Shown here: positions 1 through 7,824 of the stretch, piece after piece | How positions within the stretch are numbered: the first letter of the stretch is position 1 | Layout of the letters: each line of letters starts with the position of its first letter | NCBI GenBank assembly: GCA_028100865.1 | Contig: JAOHJV010000013.1 | Location: 1-13,607, forward strand | Direction: 5' to 3' | Origin: Candidatus Pelagibacter sp. | GTDB lineage: Bacteria; Pseudomonadota; Alphaproteobacteria; Pelagibacterales; Pelagibacteraceae | Length of the DNA: 13,607 nucleotides | Notes under the pieces: model-generated | What the model was told of the DNA's origin: nothing | The model's database searches: none | Seen by the model: only the letters and a program-made list of their open reading frames with translations | Made by a program: the position numbers and the translations under genes

Positions 1-234
1 TGGAGCTTTTACATTTGGGCCCTTTATTTCCTTTGATTTGAAAGTTATCTGTTTTTGCAAGCCTTCAAACAAAATGACCAATCTATTAGGAGTTGAAAAT
101 GATGAGCTTTTTTTAAATGAAATTGATTTTTCATTAAATTCTCTAATAAAACTGTTTAACAATTCTTCTCTTAAACTTTTTTGAAGAGATGAAGGTATTT
201 CTTCACTAAATAATTCTAAAAAAAATTCTGACAT
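1..234 (-). CDS. glyS: Glycyl-tRNA synthetase beta subunit, N-terminal part (cut by window edge)
   Basis: Beta subunit of the bacterial alpha2beta2 glycyl-tRNA synthetase, which charges tRNA-Gly in the cytoplasm. The beta chain carries the tRNA-recognition parts while GlyQ holds the aminoacylation site (family knowledge). Only the first 78 codons are present, and the gene continues beyond base 1. The visible N-terminus begins MSEFFLELFSEEIPSS, the typical GlyS opening (LLELFxEEIP). It later shows STPNRLVILF and ends with a GPNVKAP stretch, as in alphaproteobacterial GlyS. The ATG (232-234, minus) directly follows the glyQ stop (235-237) with no spacer, so translation is probably coupled. No Shine-Dalgarno sequence is seen within the end of glyQ. 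The frame is open and undamaged as far as visible. Confidence 0.93.
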   Translation of the reverse strand, partial: MSEFFLELFSEEIPSSLQKSLREELLNSFIREFNEKSISFKKSSSFSTPNRLVILFEGLQKQITFKSKEIKGPNVKAP

Positions 235-1116
235 TTAGCTTTGACTATCTAGCCAAACACCTGCGGCCGCTTTAGTAATATCTCTAATTCTTCCTATATA
301 TCCAGCTCTTTGAGCTACACTTATTGCTCCTCTAGCATCTAAAATGTTAAATATATGACTTGCTTTTAAGCATTGATCATATGCTGGTAATGATATTTTT
401 TTTTCTACAAGGGATTTAGCTTCTTGTTCAATCATATCAAACATTTTTAATAAACTTTCAACATTTGCGTGTTCAAAATTGTACGCAGAAAATTCTTTTT
501 CTGCTTGATGAAAAACTTCATGATATTTTACCTCTTCATCATTCCATATTAAATCATAAACATTTTTTTGTTGTTGGGTAAACATACATATTCTTTCTAA
601 TCCATATGTAATTTCTACTGAAACAGGTTTACATTCATACCCTGCCATTTGTTGAAAGTACGTAAATTGTGTAATCTCCATGCCATCACACCAAACTTCC
701 CAACCTAAACCTGCTGCACCAAGGGTTGGACTTTCCCAATCATCTTCTACAAATCTAATATCATGTTCGTTATGATCAATACCAATGACCGACAAACTAT
801 TAAGATATAGTTTCTTTATATTATTTGGTGAAGGTTTTATTAGAACTTGAAATTGATAATAATGTTGCAATCTATTTGGATTTTCGCCGTATCTTCCATC
901 TGTTGGTCTTCTTGATGGTTGTACATAAGCGGCTTTCCAATGTTTTGGGCCTAGCGATCTAAGTGTTGTTGCTGGATGAAATGTGCCAGCACCCACTTCC
1001 AAATCGTATGGCTGAAGAATAATACATCCTTGTTTACTCCAAAATTTTTGAAGATTAAGAATTGTATCTTGAAATGATTGAAATTTTTGTTTTGGTTTTT
1101 TTGTTTTAGAAACCAT
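235..1116 (-). CDS. glyQ: Glycyl-tRNA synthetase alpha subunit
   Basis: Class II aminoacyl-tRNA synthetase subunit that activates glycine with ATP and, with GlyS, charges tRNA-Gly. The protein is very close to bacterial GlyQ throughout: [20 protein letters not shown], then [20 protein letters not shown], then the [20 protein letters not shown] and [12 protein letters not shown] blocks, and EITYGLERI near the C-terminal half, all standard GlyQ core motifs. About 293 residues from this start, which is normal for the family. I chose the ATG at 1116 because it leaves about 13 residues before the conserved SFQ segment, as in alphaproteobacterial GlyQ. An upstream in-frame ATG at 1140 would add MKGQSGKD and lengthen the overlap with the S49 peptidase gene from 11 to 35 bp. 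Neither start has a clear ribosome binding site. Middle gene of a minus-strand operon ending in glyS. Confidence 0.95.
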   Translation of the reverse strand: MVSKTKKPKQKFQSFQDTILNLQKFWSKQGCIILQPYDLEVGAGTFHPATTLRSLGPKHWKAAYVQPSRRPTDGRYGENPNRLQHYYQFQVLIKPSPNNIKKLYLNSLSVIGIDHNEHDIRFVEDDWESPTLGAAGLGWEVWCDGMEITQFTYFQQMAGYECKPVSVEITYGLERICMFTQQQKNVYDLIWNDEEVKYHEVFHQAEKEFSAYNFEHANVESLLKMFDMIEQEAKSLVEKKISLPAYDQCLKASHIFNILDARGAISVAQRAGYIGRIRDITKAAAGVWLDSQS

Positions 1117-1912
1117 ATCTTTGCCAGATTGACCTTTCATCTAAAATATTGGCTAATTGATCTAATTGATTGTTAGAAGAAGAAATTTTTTGGTTTAACC
1201 AACCTTTAGATTTTTCAAATTTTTTAATGACAACATCGTTTCCAAATTTTTCTTTAAGAACTTGATGGGCATCTCCTATTCCGTCTATTAGGCCTAAATC
1301 TTTAGCTTTACTTCCAGACCAAAATTCTCCAGAAAATAGCTCTACTTCAGATGTGTTTAACTTAGATCCTCTGCTTTTCTCCACTACATCAATAAAATCT
1401 TTATGTAAATCTAGCTGAATATTTTTTAATCTTTCTATATCCTCATTTTTTTCTTCTAAAAAAGGATCTAAAGTACTTTTGTTTTTTCCAGCTGTATGAA
1501 CTCTTCTTTCAACACCAATTTTTTTTATTAACTCAGTAAACCCAAATGAAGAATAGATAACCCCTATAGATCCAATTATTGAACTTGAATTTGCATAAAT
1601 TTCATCCCCAGCGCATGAAATTAAATATCCGCCGGATGCCGCAACATCTTCAGCAAATACAATTACTTTTTTTTTTGTATTATTGGCTTGTTGTCTAATA
1701 AAATTATAAATCATATGAGACTGAACTGGTGATCCACCAGGTGAATTTACGGTTATGGCTACACATGAGGCCTTTTTTAATGAAAAAGCCTTTTTAATAA
1801 GCTCTTCTTGACCTGCAAAATCAATACCTTGTTTAAATTTCCCGGCATTTCCAATAACTCCATTTAATTTAATATGAGCTACGGTCTTTTTCTTTTTAAA
1901 AAAAGAGAACAT
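1106..1912 (-). CDS. sppA: S49 family serine peptidase (signal peptide peptidase SppA/SohB-like)
   Basis: Probable S49 endopeptidase of the kind that degrades leftover signal peptides or membrane-protein fragments. The Ser-Lys dyad can be assigned: Ser93 in [12 protein letters not shown] and Lys145 in [10 protein letters not shown], matching the catalytic serine and lysine of SppA. The oxyanion-type VNSPGGSP block lies at 55-62 and the [12 protein letters not shown] block at 111-122. At 268 residues it is a short, single-domain form. It begins [10 protein letters not shown] and shows no N-terminal membrane anchor or signal peptide, so any membrane attachment is unclear. A good Shine-Dalgarno sequence (AAGGA, 1919-1923) sits 6 bases before the ATG. 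It is the first gene of the sppA-glyQ-glyS unit and overlaps glyQ. Its physiological substrate is not deducible. A lysine run is encoded by ten consecutive A residues (1667-1676, complement). Confidence 0.88.
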   Translation of the reverse strand: MFSFFKKKKTVAHIKLNGVIGNAGKFKQGIDFAGQEELIKKAFSLKKASCVAITVNSPGGSPVQSHMIYNFIRQQANNTKKKVIVFAEDVAASGGYLISCAGDEIYANSSSIIGSIGVIYSSFGFTELIKKIGVERRVHTAGKNKSTLDPFLEEKNEDIERLKNIQLDLHKDFIDVVEKSRGSKLNTSEVELFSGEFWSGSKAKDLGLIDGIGDAHQVLKEKFGNDVVIKKFEKSKGWLNQKISSSNNQLDQLANILDERSIWQRYGF

Positions 1913-2026
1913 TATTATTCCTTATAGAATTAATTATTGAATATATTAATTACTTATAAATGAAGAATTAGGTGCGTCAATTGATAAGTAATATATAAAA
2001 CTCAAATATATTAATTTAAAATCATT
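1913..2026. promoter_or_regulatory. Divergent control region between sppA and ispB
   Basis: A 114-bp gap between two outward-facing genes, very AT-rich except for a small island around 1971-1978. It contains a 9-bp inverted repeat (ATTACTTAT 1949-1957, ATAAGTAAT 1984-1992, 26-base spacer) and a 12-bp direct repeat AATATATTAATT (1940-1951 and 2005-2016). For ispB, a TTGATA hexamer at 1981-1986 could be a -35, but the best -10 (TATATT 2007-2012) is 20 bases away, so that promoter is weakly supported. No coding potential or riboswitch-like structure is seen. In such AT-rich DNA the repeats could arise by chance. Confidence 0.5.
1953..1980 (-). promoter_or_regulatory. Candidate sigma-70-type promoter of the sppA-glyQ-glyS unit
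   Basis: Reading the minus strand, TTGACG (1975-1980, complement) is followed after 16 bases by TATAAG (1953-1958, complement), close to the TTGACA/TATAAT consensus. The predicted start of transcription would lie about 35 bases before the sppA ATG, leaving room for its AAGGA ribosome binding site. The -10 overlaps the left arm of the inverted repeat in this spacer. Predicted from consensus only. Confidence 0.5.
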
Positions 2027-3040
2027 ATGGGAACCGTAGTTCAGCTTAAAAATCAAATAAACAACTCATACTTTCAACTTAAGGATTCTGTTGATGATAA
2101 GCTTATTCTTACTGAAGAAAAAATAAAATCAAAATTAGCGAGTGATGTCGGGTTGGTTCAAAAAATGACTGAATACCATATTCAAACTGGAGGTAAAAGA
2201 TTAAGAGCTCTATTAACTCTAGGATCAGCAAAACTATGTGGATACTCTAAAGGTTCAAGAGATATTAATTTAGCTGCTTGTGTTGAATTAATTCATAGTG
2301 CAACTCTAATGCACGATGATGTAATTGATGAGGGAACTGTAAGAAGAGGCAAAGCTACATTAAATAAAGTTTGGGATAATCATTCTTCAGTTTTAATTGG
2401 AGACTATTTATTAAGTAGATGTTTTGAAATGATGGTAGAGGATGGTAATTTGGAAGTTTTAAAATTGTTGTCATCAACTTCCTCAAAAATTGCTCAAGGA
2501 GAAGTTTTGCAACTTCAACATAAAGGTGAGGTTGATATGCTTGAGGAAACTTATCTAAAAATTATATCAGCAAAAACTGCTGAGCTTTTTGCAGCTGCAA
2601 CAAAAGTGGGTGCAATTTTATCAGAGGTCGAGTCTAAAGAAAAAGATGCTCTTGAATTCTATGGTCGAAATCTTGGGTTAACTTTTCAAATTGCAGATGA
2701 TACTCTTGATTACAATTCAGATTTGAAATTATTTGGTAAAAAGATAGGTCAAGATTTTTTTGAAGGTAAGATTACTTTGCCTGTAATTTTATTATTTCAA
2801 AAAATAGATATTGATGAAAAGAAATTATTAACAGAATTTTTTAGAAAAGACTTAAGAGAAAAAAATGACTTTAACAAAATAATTGTTTTAATAAAAAAAT
2901 ATGACATCATAAATGAGTGCTATCAAAAAGCTCAACATTACATCAATCTTGCTTCAAACTCTCTTACAGCATTTAAAGACTCAAAAGAAAAATCAATTCT
3001 TAAAAATCTAACCTCATTCAGTCTAGCGAGAAATTTTTAA
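2027..3040 (+). CDS. ispB: Long-chain polyprenyl diphosphate synthase (IspB type)
   Basis: Trans-prenyltransferase that adds IPP units to an allylic primer to build the quinone side-chain diphosphate, probably octaprenyl to decaprenyl. The GGKRLR substrate site is at 55-60, the first aspartate-rich motif DDVID at 97-101 with RRGKAT after it, and the second motif DDTLD at 224-228. The residues four and five places before the first motif are small (Thr93, Ala92), which in this family leaves the product tunnel open for long chains. This contrasts with the short-chain IspA in the same window, which has Tyr there. The start MGTVVQLKNQ resembles other alphaproteobacterial IspB proteins. 337 residues is normal. 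No Shine-Dalgarno sequence is present. It diverges from sppA, and its TAA stop lies inside a TTAA shared with the pdxH stop. Exact chain length cannot be read from the sequence. Confidence 0.93.
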   Translation: MGTVVQLKNQINNSYFQLKDSVDDKLILTEEKIKSKLASDVGLVQKMTEYHIQTGGKRLRALLTLGSAKLCGYSKGSRDINLAACVELIHSATLMHDDVIDEGTVRRGKATLNKVWDNHSSVLIGDYLLSRCFEMMVEDGNLEVLKLLSSTSSKIAQGEVLQLQHKGEVDMLEETYLKIISAKTAELFAAATKVGAILSEVESKEKDALEFYGRNLGLTFQIADDTLDYNSDLKLFGKKIGQDFFEGKITLPVILLFQKIDIDEKKLLTEFFRKDLREKNDFNKIIVLIKKYDIINECYQKAQHYINLASNSLTAFKDSKEKSILKNLTSFSLARNF

Positions 3041-3663
3041 GGACTTAATAAAGATTTTATCCAATTACCACTTTTATCAATAGTATAATTTAATCTTTCA
3101 TGAATTCTACTATCTCCATCTAACCAAAATTCGATTCTAGTAGGTGATAAAATCCAACCAGACCAATGTTCGGGTCTTGGTACATTATTTTTATCATCAA
3201 ATTTTTGTTTAAACTCTTTAATTGAGTTTGAGAGCTCATCCCTATTTTTTAATTCTTTACTTTGTTTTGATGCCCAAGCTCCAATCCTGCTATCATAACC
3301 TCGTGAATTATAATACTGATCAGCTACACTGTCTTCTACTTGAGTTATAGTTCCGCTAATTCTTATTTGTCTTAAAAGACTTTTCCAATGAAAACACATT
3401 GCAGCATTTGGATTTTCTTTAAGTTCATTTCCTTTTTGACTATTTAAATTTGTATAAAATACAAAACCGTTTTGATTAAACTCTTTTAACAAAACCATTC
3501 TAACTGATGGTATGTTATTCTTATTAGATGTTGCTAACGAAAGAGCATTAGGATCATTAGGCTCTGATTTTTTTGCTTCATCCATCCAAACTTTAAACAA
3601 TTCAATAGGATCATCTAGATCTAAGAAGCAGTTATTCAGACCAAGTGAGTTTTTTTGATTCAT
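3037..3663 (-). CDS. pdxH: Pyridoxine/pyridoxamine 5'-phosphate oxidase
   Basis: FMN-dependent oxidase that converts pyridoxine or pyridoxamine 5'-phosphate to pyridoxal phosphate, the last step of DXP-dependent synthesis and of salvage. Seen in order: PSVRMVLLKEF (52-62) and FYTNLNSQKGNEL (69-81), the FMN-phosphate region; SRIGAWASKQS (125-135), the canonical active-site block; and the signature IEFWLDGDSRIHER (177-190). Arg186 and His188 correspond to the substrate-contacting Arg/His pair of E. coli PdxH. The usual C-terminal RLAP is LLSP here, a small departure. 208 residues is normal. It faces ispB tail-to-tail and diverges from aroC with only 33 bp between start codons. No Shine-Dalgarno sequence is visible. 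PLP synthesis depends on DXP, the product of dxs 1 kb away, if the organism uses that route. Confidence 0.94.
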   Translation of the reverse strand: MNQKNSLGLNNCFLDLDDPIELFKVWMDEAKKSEPNDPNALSLATSNKNNIPSVRMVLLKEFNQNGFVFYTNLNSQKGNELKENPNAAMCFHWKSLLRQIRISGTITQVEDSVADQYYNSRGYDSRIGAWASKQSKELKNRDELSNSIKEFKQKFDDKNNVPRPEHWSGWILSPTRIEFWLDGDSRIHERLNYTIDKSGNWIKSLLSP

Positions 3664-3696
3664 AATTTAAACAAAATAATCTATACAATATGAATA
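3664..3696. promoter_or_regulatory. Short divergent promoter spacer between pdxH and aroC
   Basis: Only 33 bp separate two divergent start codons. A TATACA hexamer at 3682-3687 is a plausible -10 for aroC and would give a nearly leaderless transcript. In the other direction the minus strand reads TATAGATTAT around 3676-3685, a possible -10 for pdxH. The -35 elements, if any, would have to lie inside the opposite gene. Neither gene has a Shine-Dalgarno sequence here. Consensus-based inference only. Confidence 0.35.
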
Positions 3697-4779
3697 ATGT
3701 CATTTAATACTTTTGGAAAGCTATTTCGTTTCTCAACTTGGGGAGAATCTCACGGACCTGCAATAGGTTGTATTGTCGATGGATGTCCACCAAATATAAG
3801 TATTAAGGAACAAGATATTCAAATTGAATTAGATAAAAGAAAACCAGGACAATCAAAATTTACAACTCAACGTAAAGAAGATGACAAAGTTCAAATTTTA
3901 TCGGGTGTGTTTGAAGGAAAAACAACTGGGACACCCATATCGCTCATAATTTACAATAAAGATATGAGATCAAAAGATTATGGAAACATTAAAGATAAAT
4001 TTAGACCAGGACATGCTGATTTAACTTATTTTAAGAAATATGGAATTAGAGATTATAGAGGTGGAGGGAGATCTTCAGCAAGAGAAACTGCAGCTCGTGT
4101 TGCTGCTGGTGCAATTGCAAAACTAATTCTAAGAAATAAGTTAGGTAAAAAATTTAAAGTTATAGGTGCTGTGACCCAACTAGGAATATTGGGATGTGAT
4201 GTTAATCAATGGAACGATAAAGTAATAACTAAAAATCCATTTTTCTGCCCAGATAAATCGATGATTAAACTTTGGGAAAAATATTTATTAGGTGTAAGAA
4301 AATCTGGATCTTCTTGTGGGGCTGTTATTGAAATAAGAGCAAGAGGTATACCTGCAGGATTAGGTGCCCCCATATATTCAAAACTAGACTCTGATATTGC
4401 TTCTGGTTTAATGAGTATTAACGCTGTTAAAGGCGTAAACATTGGATCTGGAATGAACTCAGCACAATTAAGTGGAGAACAAAACTCAGATGAAATTTCT
4501 CAAAAAGGCAAAAAGTTAAAATTTAACTCCAATAATGCTGGGGGAATCTTGGGTGGTATATCAAGTGGTCAAGAAATTATTGCTTCTTTTGCTGTAAAAC
4601 CTACTTCATCAATTTTAACTACTAGAAAAACAATTAATAAATTTGGAAAAAATACAACTATTTCAGTTAAAGGAAGACATGACCCATGTGTAGGGATAAG
4701 AGCTGTACCCGTGGGTGAAGCTATGTTGAATTGCGTTTTATTAGATCATTACTTAATGCACAAAGCTCAGTGCAGTTAA
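3697..4779 (+). CDS. aroC: Chorismate synthase
   Basis: Catalyses the last shikimate-pathway step, EPSP to chorismate, using reduced FMN. Chorismate feeds aromatic amino acids, folate and the quinone ring. All three family signatures are present: [17 protein letters not shown] (16-32), which includes the catalytic-region histidine His19; [20 protein letters not shown] (121-140); and [16 protein letters not shown] (about 327-342). At 360 residues it is full length. Start [17 protein letters not shown] matches the usual N-terminus. It is monocistronic, diverging from pdxH and converging on dxs with six bases between the stop codons. There is no Shine-Dalgarno sequence before the ATG. A long antisense open frame inside it is not a gene. 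Confidence 0.96.
   Translation: MSFNTFGKLFRFSTWGESHGPAIGCIVDGCPPNISIKEQDIQIELDKRKPGQSKFTTQRKEDDKVQILSGVFEGKTTGTPISLIIYNKDMRSKDYGNIKDKFRPGHADLTYFKKYGIRDYRGGGRSSARETAARVAAGAIAKLILRNKLGKKFKVIGAVTQLGILGCDVNQWNDKVITKNPFFCPDKSMIKLWEKYLLGVRKSGSSCGAVIEIRARGIPAGLGAPIYSKLDSDIASGLMSINAVKGVNIGSGMNSAQLSGEQNSDEISQKGKKLKFNSNNAGGILGGISSGQEIIASFAVKPTSSILTTRKTINKFGKNTTISVKGRHDPCVGIRAVPVGEAMLNCVLLDHYLMHKAQCS
4754..4778 (+). terminator. Possible hairpin at the aroC/dxs convergence
   Basis: TAATGCAC (4754-4761) can pair with GTGCAgTTA (4770-4778, one bulged G) around an 8-base loop, covering the last codons and stop of aroC. A second small AT hairpin follows, TTAAT (4776-4780) with ATTAA (4785-4789), then six T (4790-4795). 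The two cannot fully coexist because they share bases 4776-4778. The U-tract is too far from the stronger stem for a textbook intrinsic terminator, so this is tentative. Confidence 0.3.
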
Positions 4780-4785
4780 TCCAAA

Positions 4786-6699
4786 TTAATTTTTTACTAC
4801 TTTAATAGAGTCTTTTGTAAAGAAGACATCTAAAATTTTCTTTGAAATTTGTGAGGCATTTAACCCCGCAACATCATACATTTTTTTAGGATTATCTTGT
4901 TCGATAAAAGTATCAGGTAACGTCATTGCTCTAAATTTTAACCCTTTATCAAATATTCCTTTTTCGGCTAATAAATTTTTGACATGAGAACCGAAACCGC
5001 CTATCGATCCTTCTTCAATAGTTATCATTACATCATGCTCTCTGGCACACTTTAAAATAAGTTCTTGATCTAAAGGTTTGGCAAATCTTGCATCTATAAT
5101 TGTTACTGACACACCTTTATTCTTTAATTCTTCAGCTGCTAATTTGCATTCTTCAAGTCTTGTTCCTAAACTTAAAATACAAACTTGATTTCCTTGTTGA
5201 ATTATTTTTCCTTTTCCAATTTCAATCTTTTCCTCAATTGAAGGTAAATCCAGGCCTACTCCTGTTCCTCTAGGATACCTGATTGCACATGGTTTATCGT
5301 TCATATCAACAGATGTATTTATCATTTTTACTAACTCAACTTCATCACTCGCTGCCATTACAATAAAATTAGGTAGAGTTGATAGGTATGTAATATCAAA
5401 TGAACCAGCATGTGTAGAACCATCTGCACCAACCAGACCTGCTCTATCTATTGCAAACCTTACTGGCAAACTTTGAATAGCTACATCATGTACTACTTGA
5501 TCGTAAGCTCTTTGAAGAAAAGTGGAATAAATTGCAGCATAAGGCTTATAACCTTCTGTAGCTAGACCAGCTGCAAAAGTTACCGCATGTTGTTCTGCTA
5601 TACCAACGTCAAACATTCTTTTAGGAAATTCTTTTCCAAAAATATCCATACCTGTACCGCCAGGCATTGCAGCTGTGATTCCAACAATTTTACTGTCTTT
5701 TTGAGCGTGTTTAACTAAAGTATTTGCAAATACTTTTGTATAAGCTGGAAGATTGCTCCCACTTTTAACTTGTTCACCTGTTTTCACATTAAATTTTGAA
5801 ACACCATGATAATGGTCAGATGCTTTTTCTGCATAAGAATAGCCTTTACCTTTTTGTGTTTTAATATGGATCATAATTGGTCCTTCATGTTTAGAGTCCC
5901 TTGCATTTTTAAGAATAGGAATAAGACTATCTAAGTCATGACCATCAATTGGACCTGCATAATAAAAACCTAATGAGTTAAATAGTGTTCCTCCCGTAAC
6001 TGCTGACCTCAGAAAATCTTCAGCTTTACCAGCTTTTGCACTAAATCGTTTTGAAAACGAAGACATTATCAATTTAATAGTTTCTCTCAGACTAAAATAA
6101 ATTTTTCCTGTAAATAACTTTGCTAGATAAGTTCTCATAGCACCAACTGGTTTTGCAATTGACATATCGTTATCATTCAAAATAACAATCATTTTTGTTT
6201 TTGATGCTCCAGCATTATTCATTGCTTCATAAGCCATTCCAGCACTGATTGCGCCATCTCCAATTACCGCAATTACATTAGAAGATTTATTTGCTAATTT
6301 ATTTGCTTCAGCAATTCCCAGTGCTGAAGATATAGATGTTGAGCTATGAGCGGCACCAAAAGGATCATATTCGCTCTCTGATCTTTTTGTAAATCCTGAC
6401 AAACCATTTCCTTGTCTTAAAGATTTAATCTTATTTTTTCTTCCAGTTAAAATTTTATGTGGATAAGATTGATGTCCCACATCCCAAATCAATTTATCAT
6501 TAGGTGTGTCAAAAACATAATGAAGAGCAACTGTTAGCTCTACCACTCCTAAGCCTGCACCTAAATGTCCTCCAGTTTCAGAAACTGCAGTGATCATTTC
6601 TTCTATATCTTCAGCAGAAACTTTTTGCAAATCATCCTCTGATAGCTTTCTTAAATCAGATGGAAAATTTATATTATCTAAAAATTTATAATTTTTCAC
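4786..6699 (-). CDS. dxs: 1-Deoxy-D-xylulose-5-phosphate synthase
   Basis: Thiamine-diphosphate enzyme that joins pyruvate and glyceraldehyde 3-phosphate into DXP, the first step of the MEP isoprenoid route and precursor for thiamine and pyridoxal phosphate. N-terminal ThDP fold: [10 protein letters not shown] (42-51) with His45, [11 protein letters not shown] (72-82), and the ThDP motif running from GDG (147-149) to NDN (175-177). The transketolase-like domain contains [17 protein letters not shown] with the catalytic glutamate, followed by [13 protein letters not shown]. The C-terminal domain ends the 637-residue protein, a normal length. The start is GTG (6697-6699, complement), overlapping the ispA TAG stop by one base (TAGTG). 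The first residues, [20 protein letters not shown], align with the usual start, and a purine-rich GAGAGAAG precedes it. Last gene of xseB-ispA-dxs. Confidence 0.96.
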   Translation of the reverse strand: MKNYKFLDNINFPSDLRKLSEDDLQKVSAEDIEEMITAVSETGGHLGAGLGVVELTVALHYVFDTPNDKLIWDVGHQSYPHKILTGRKNKIKSLRQGNGLSGFTKRSESEYDPFGAAHSSTSISSALGIAEANKLANKSSNVIAVIGDGAISAGMAYEAMNNAGASKTKMIVILNDNDMSIAKPVGAMRTYLAKLFTGKIYFSLRETIKLIMSSFSKRFSAKAGKAEDFLRSAVTGGTLFNSLGFYYAGPIDGHDLDSLIPILKNARDSKHEGPIMIHIKTQKGKGYSYAEKASDHYHGVSKFNVKTGEQVKSGSNLPAYTKVFANTLVKHAQKDSKIVGITAAMPGGTGMDIFGKEFPKRMFDVGIAEQHAVTFAAGLATEGYKPYAAIYSTFLQRAYDQVVHDVAIQSLPVRFAIDRAGLVGADGSTHAGSFDITYLSTLPNFIVMAASDEVELVKMINTSVDMNDKPCAIRYPRGTGVGLDLPSIEEKIEIGKGKIIQQGNQVCILSLGTRLEECKLAAEELKNKGVSVTIIDARFAKPLDQELILKCAREHDVMITIEEGSIGGFGSHVKNLLAEKGIFDKGLKFRAMTLPDTFIEQDNPKKMYDVAGLNASQISKKILDVFFTKDSIKVVKN

Positions 6700-7571
6700 T
6701 ACTTCTCTCTACACAAAATATAATTCAATGTTTCTCTTATATGTTTAGAACTTGTACCGTATTTTTTTAAATTTTTATTTATTTTTGATATAATTCTATC
6801 ACAATATTGAATTGCATTCATATAGCCTAACAAACTTATTAATGTAGCTTTACCTTTTTTTTGATCTTTTCCTGTTTTTTTTCCAGCTATTTTAGAGCTA
6901 CCTTTGAAATCAATTAAATCATCAGCTATTTGAAATAATAAACCTATTTCGGAGCCAATATTTTCAAAAAATTTAATTTCTTTTGCATTTTTTTTCTTGA
7001 TAATTGCAGGTGCAGCACAACAAAAACTAAATAACTTCCCTGTTTTTTTTATTTCCATTTCTATAATCTTATTTTTAGATATCTTTTTTTTTTCATAACT
7101 TAGATCTAGATATTGACCACCTGCTATACCTAAATGACCTGAACATTCGGATAATTTATTTATTAAATTAATCTTAATTCTTTCACTTATTTTTAAAGTA
7201 GGACTTGATAAAATTTCAAATGCCATTGTAAGTAATGAGTTTCCTGCAAGGACTGCTGTGGACTCTCCAAACTTAATGTGTGCAGATGGTTTTCCTCTTC
7301 TAATTTTATCATTATCCATGCATGGTAAATCATCATGAATTAGGGAATAAGCATGAATACATTCTATAGCAGCACCAATAGCAATTAATGTTTTATAATC
7401 TATTGCTAATAACGAACCAATATCAATTAAAATTTTAGATCTAATTTTTTTTCCACCGGGAAATAAGCCATACTTCATGGCTGGAAGTAATTTAGAATTA
7501 TTTTGCTTATTAAGAAAATTCTTTAGAAAAATGTTTGTATCATTTGCAATCTTATTAAGCTTAGTTTTCAT
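6699..7571 (-). CDS. ispA: Farnesyl diphosphate synthase (short-chain prenyltransferase)
   Basis: Condenses DMAPP/GPP with IPP to farnesyl diphosphate, the primer for quinone side chains and undecaprenyl carrier. The GGKKIR site is at 39-44, first aspartate-rich motif DDLPCMD at 80-86 with the two-residue insertion typical of bacterial FPP synthases, RRGKPSAH after it, GGQYLDL at 151-157, and second motif DDLID at 217-221. Tyr75 lies five residues before the first motif, the chain-length stop seen in E. coli IspA (same [10 protein letters not shown] context). 290 residues is normal. The ATG overlaps the xseB stop (ATGA) and the TAG stop overlaps the dxs GTG, so the three genes are translationally linked. 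The C-terminal third is lysine-rich and lower in complexity, with a run of ten A (7084-7093, complement). Geranylgeranyl product cannot be excluded. Confidence 0.92.
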   Translation of the reverse strand: MKTKLNKIANDTNIFLKNFLNKQNNSKLLPAMKYGLFPGGKKIRSKILIDIGSLLAIDYKTLIAIGAAIECIHAYSLIHDDLPCMDNDKIRRGKPSAHIKFGESTAVLAGNSLLTMAFEILSSPTLKISERIKINLINKLSECSGHLGIAGGQYLDLSYEKKKISKNKIIEMEIKKTGKLFSFCCAAPAIIKKKNAKEIKFFENIGSEIGLLFQIADDLIDFKGSSKIAGKKTGKDQKKGKATLISLLGYMNAIQYCDRIISKINKNLKKYGTSSKHIRETLNYILCREK

Positions 7572-7804
7572 TTTTTTTTAACAATTTCTTTAACTTTTTT
7601 ATTAGTTTCTTCAGCTATGGATCTAAAACTTTTATGAAATTTTTTTTCAATAATATTATTTAACTTCAACAATTGTTGATAGCTTTCAACAGAATTATTT
7701 AGATCTTTTTCATTTTCCAAAGTCTCTAATATTTGATTTGCTTGGTCTGTCAGCTCTTCAAGGGTGCTATCGTTATTATCAGGTAGTAAATTTTTATCTT
7801 TCAT
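7568..7804 (-). CDS. xseB: Exodeoxyribonuclease VII small subunit
   Basis: Small subunit of ExoVII, which with the large subunit XseA degrades single-stranded DNA from both ends. The 78-residue protein carries the family pattern in one helical hairpin: LEELTDQANQILETLE (16-31), then a turn, then LNNSVESYQQLLKLNNIIEK (35-54), with the hallmark SxExYxxxxxL arrangement. XseA is not in this window. The assignment is reinforced by gene order, since xseB-ispA-dxs is a conserved bacterial operon and this gene holds the first place. It starts 20 bp from the divergent Sua5-family gene with no Shine-Dalgarno sequence. It ends in three AAA lysine codons giving a run of nine A directly before the ATGA overlap with ispA. 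Confidence 0.88.
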   Translation of the reverse strand: MKDKNLLPDNNDSTLEELTDQANQILETLENEKDLNNSVESYQQLLKLNNIIEKKFHKSFRSIAEETNKKVKEIVKKK

Positions 7805-7824
7805 ATAATAATAATTATTAATAC
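7805..7824. promoter_or_regulatory. 20-bp divergent spacer with perfect 12-bp palindrome
   Basis: The whole region between the xseB and tsaC start codons is 20 bp. It contains TAATAATTATTA (7809-7820), a perfect palindrome whose centre (7814.5) is also the exact midpoint between the two ATG codons. It contains -10-like AT-rich hexamers on both strands. A shared, symmetric -10 region driving nearly leaderless transcripts both ways is a reasonable inference. No -35 or operator can be assigned with confidence. Confidence 0.45.

Noticed and set aside
1116..1140. Upstream ATG for glyQ adding eight residues
   Set aside because: Extends the overlap with the sppA-like gene and lengthens the N-terminus beyond typical GlyQ; no ribosome binding site supports it. 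Still possible.
4206..4442. Open frame of 78 codons on the minus strand inside aroC
   Set aside because: Fully antisense to an intact, highly conserved chorismate synthase; no family motif and no upstream signals.
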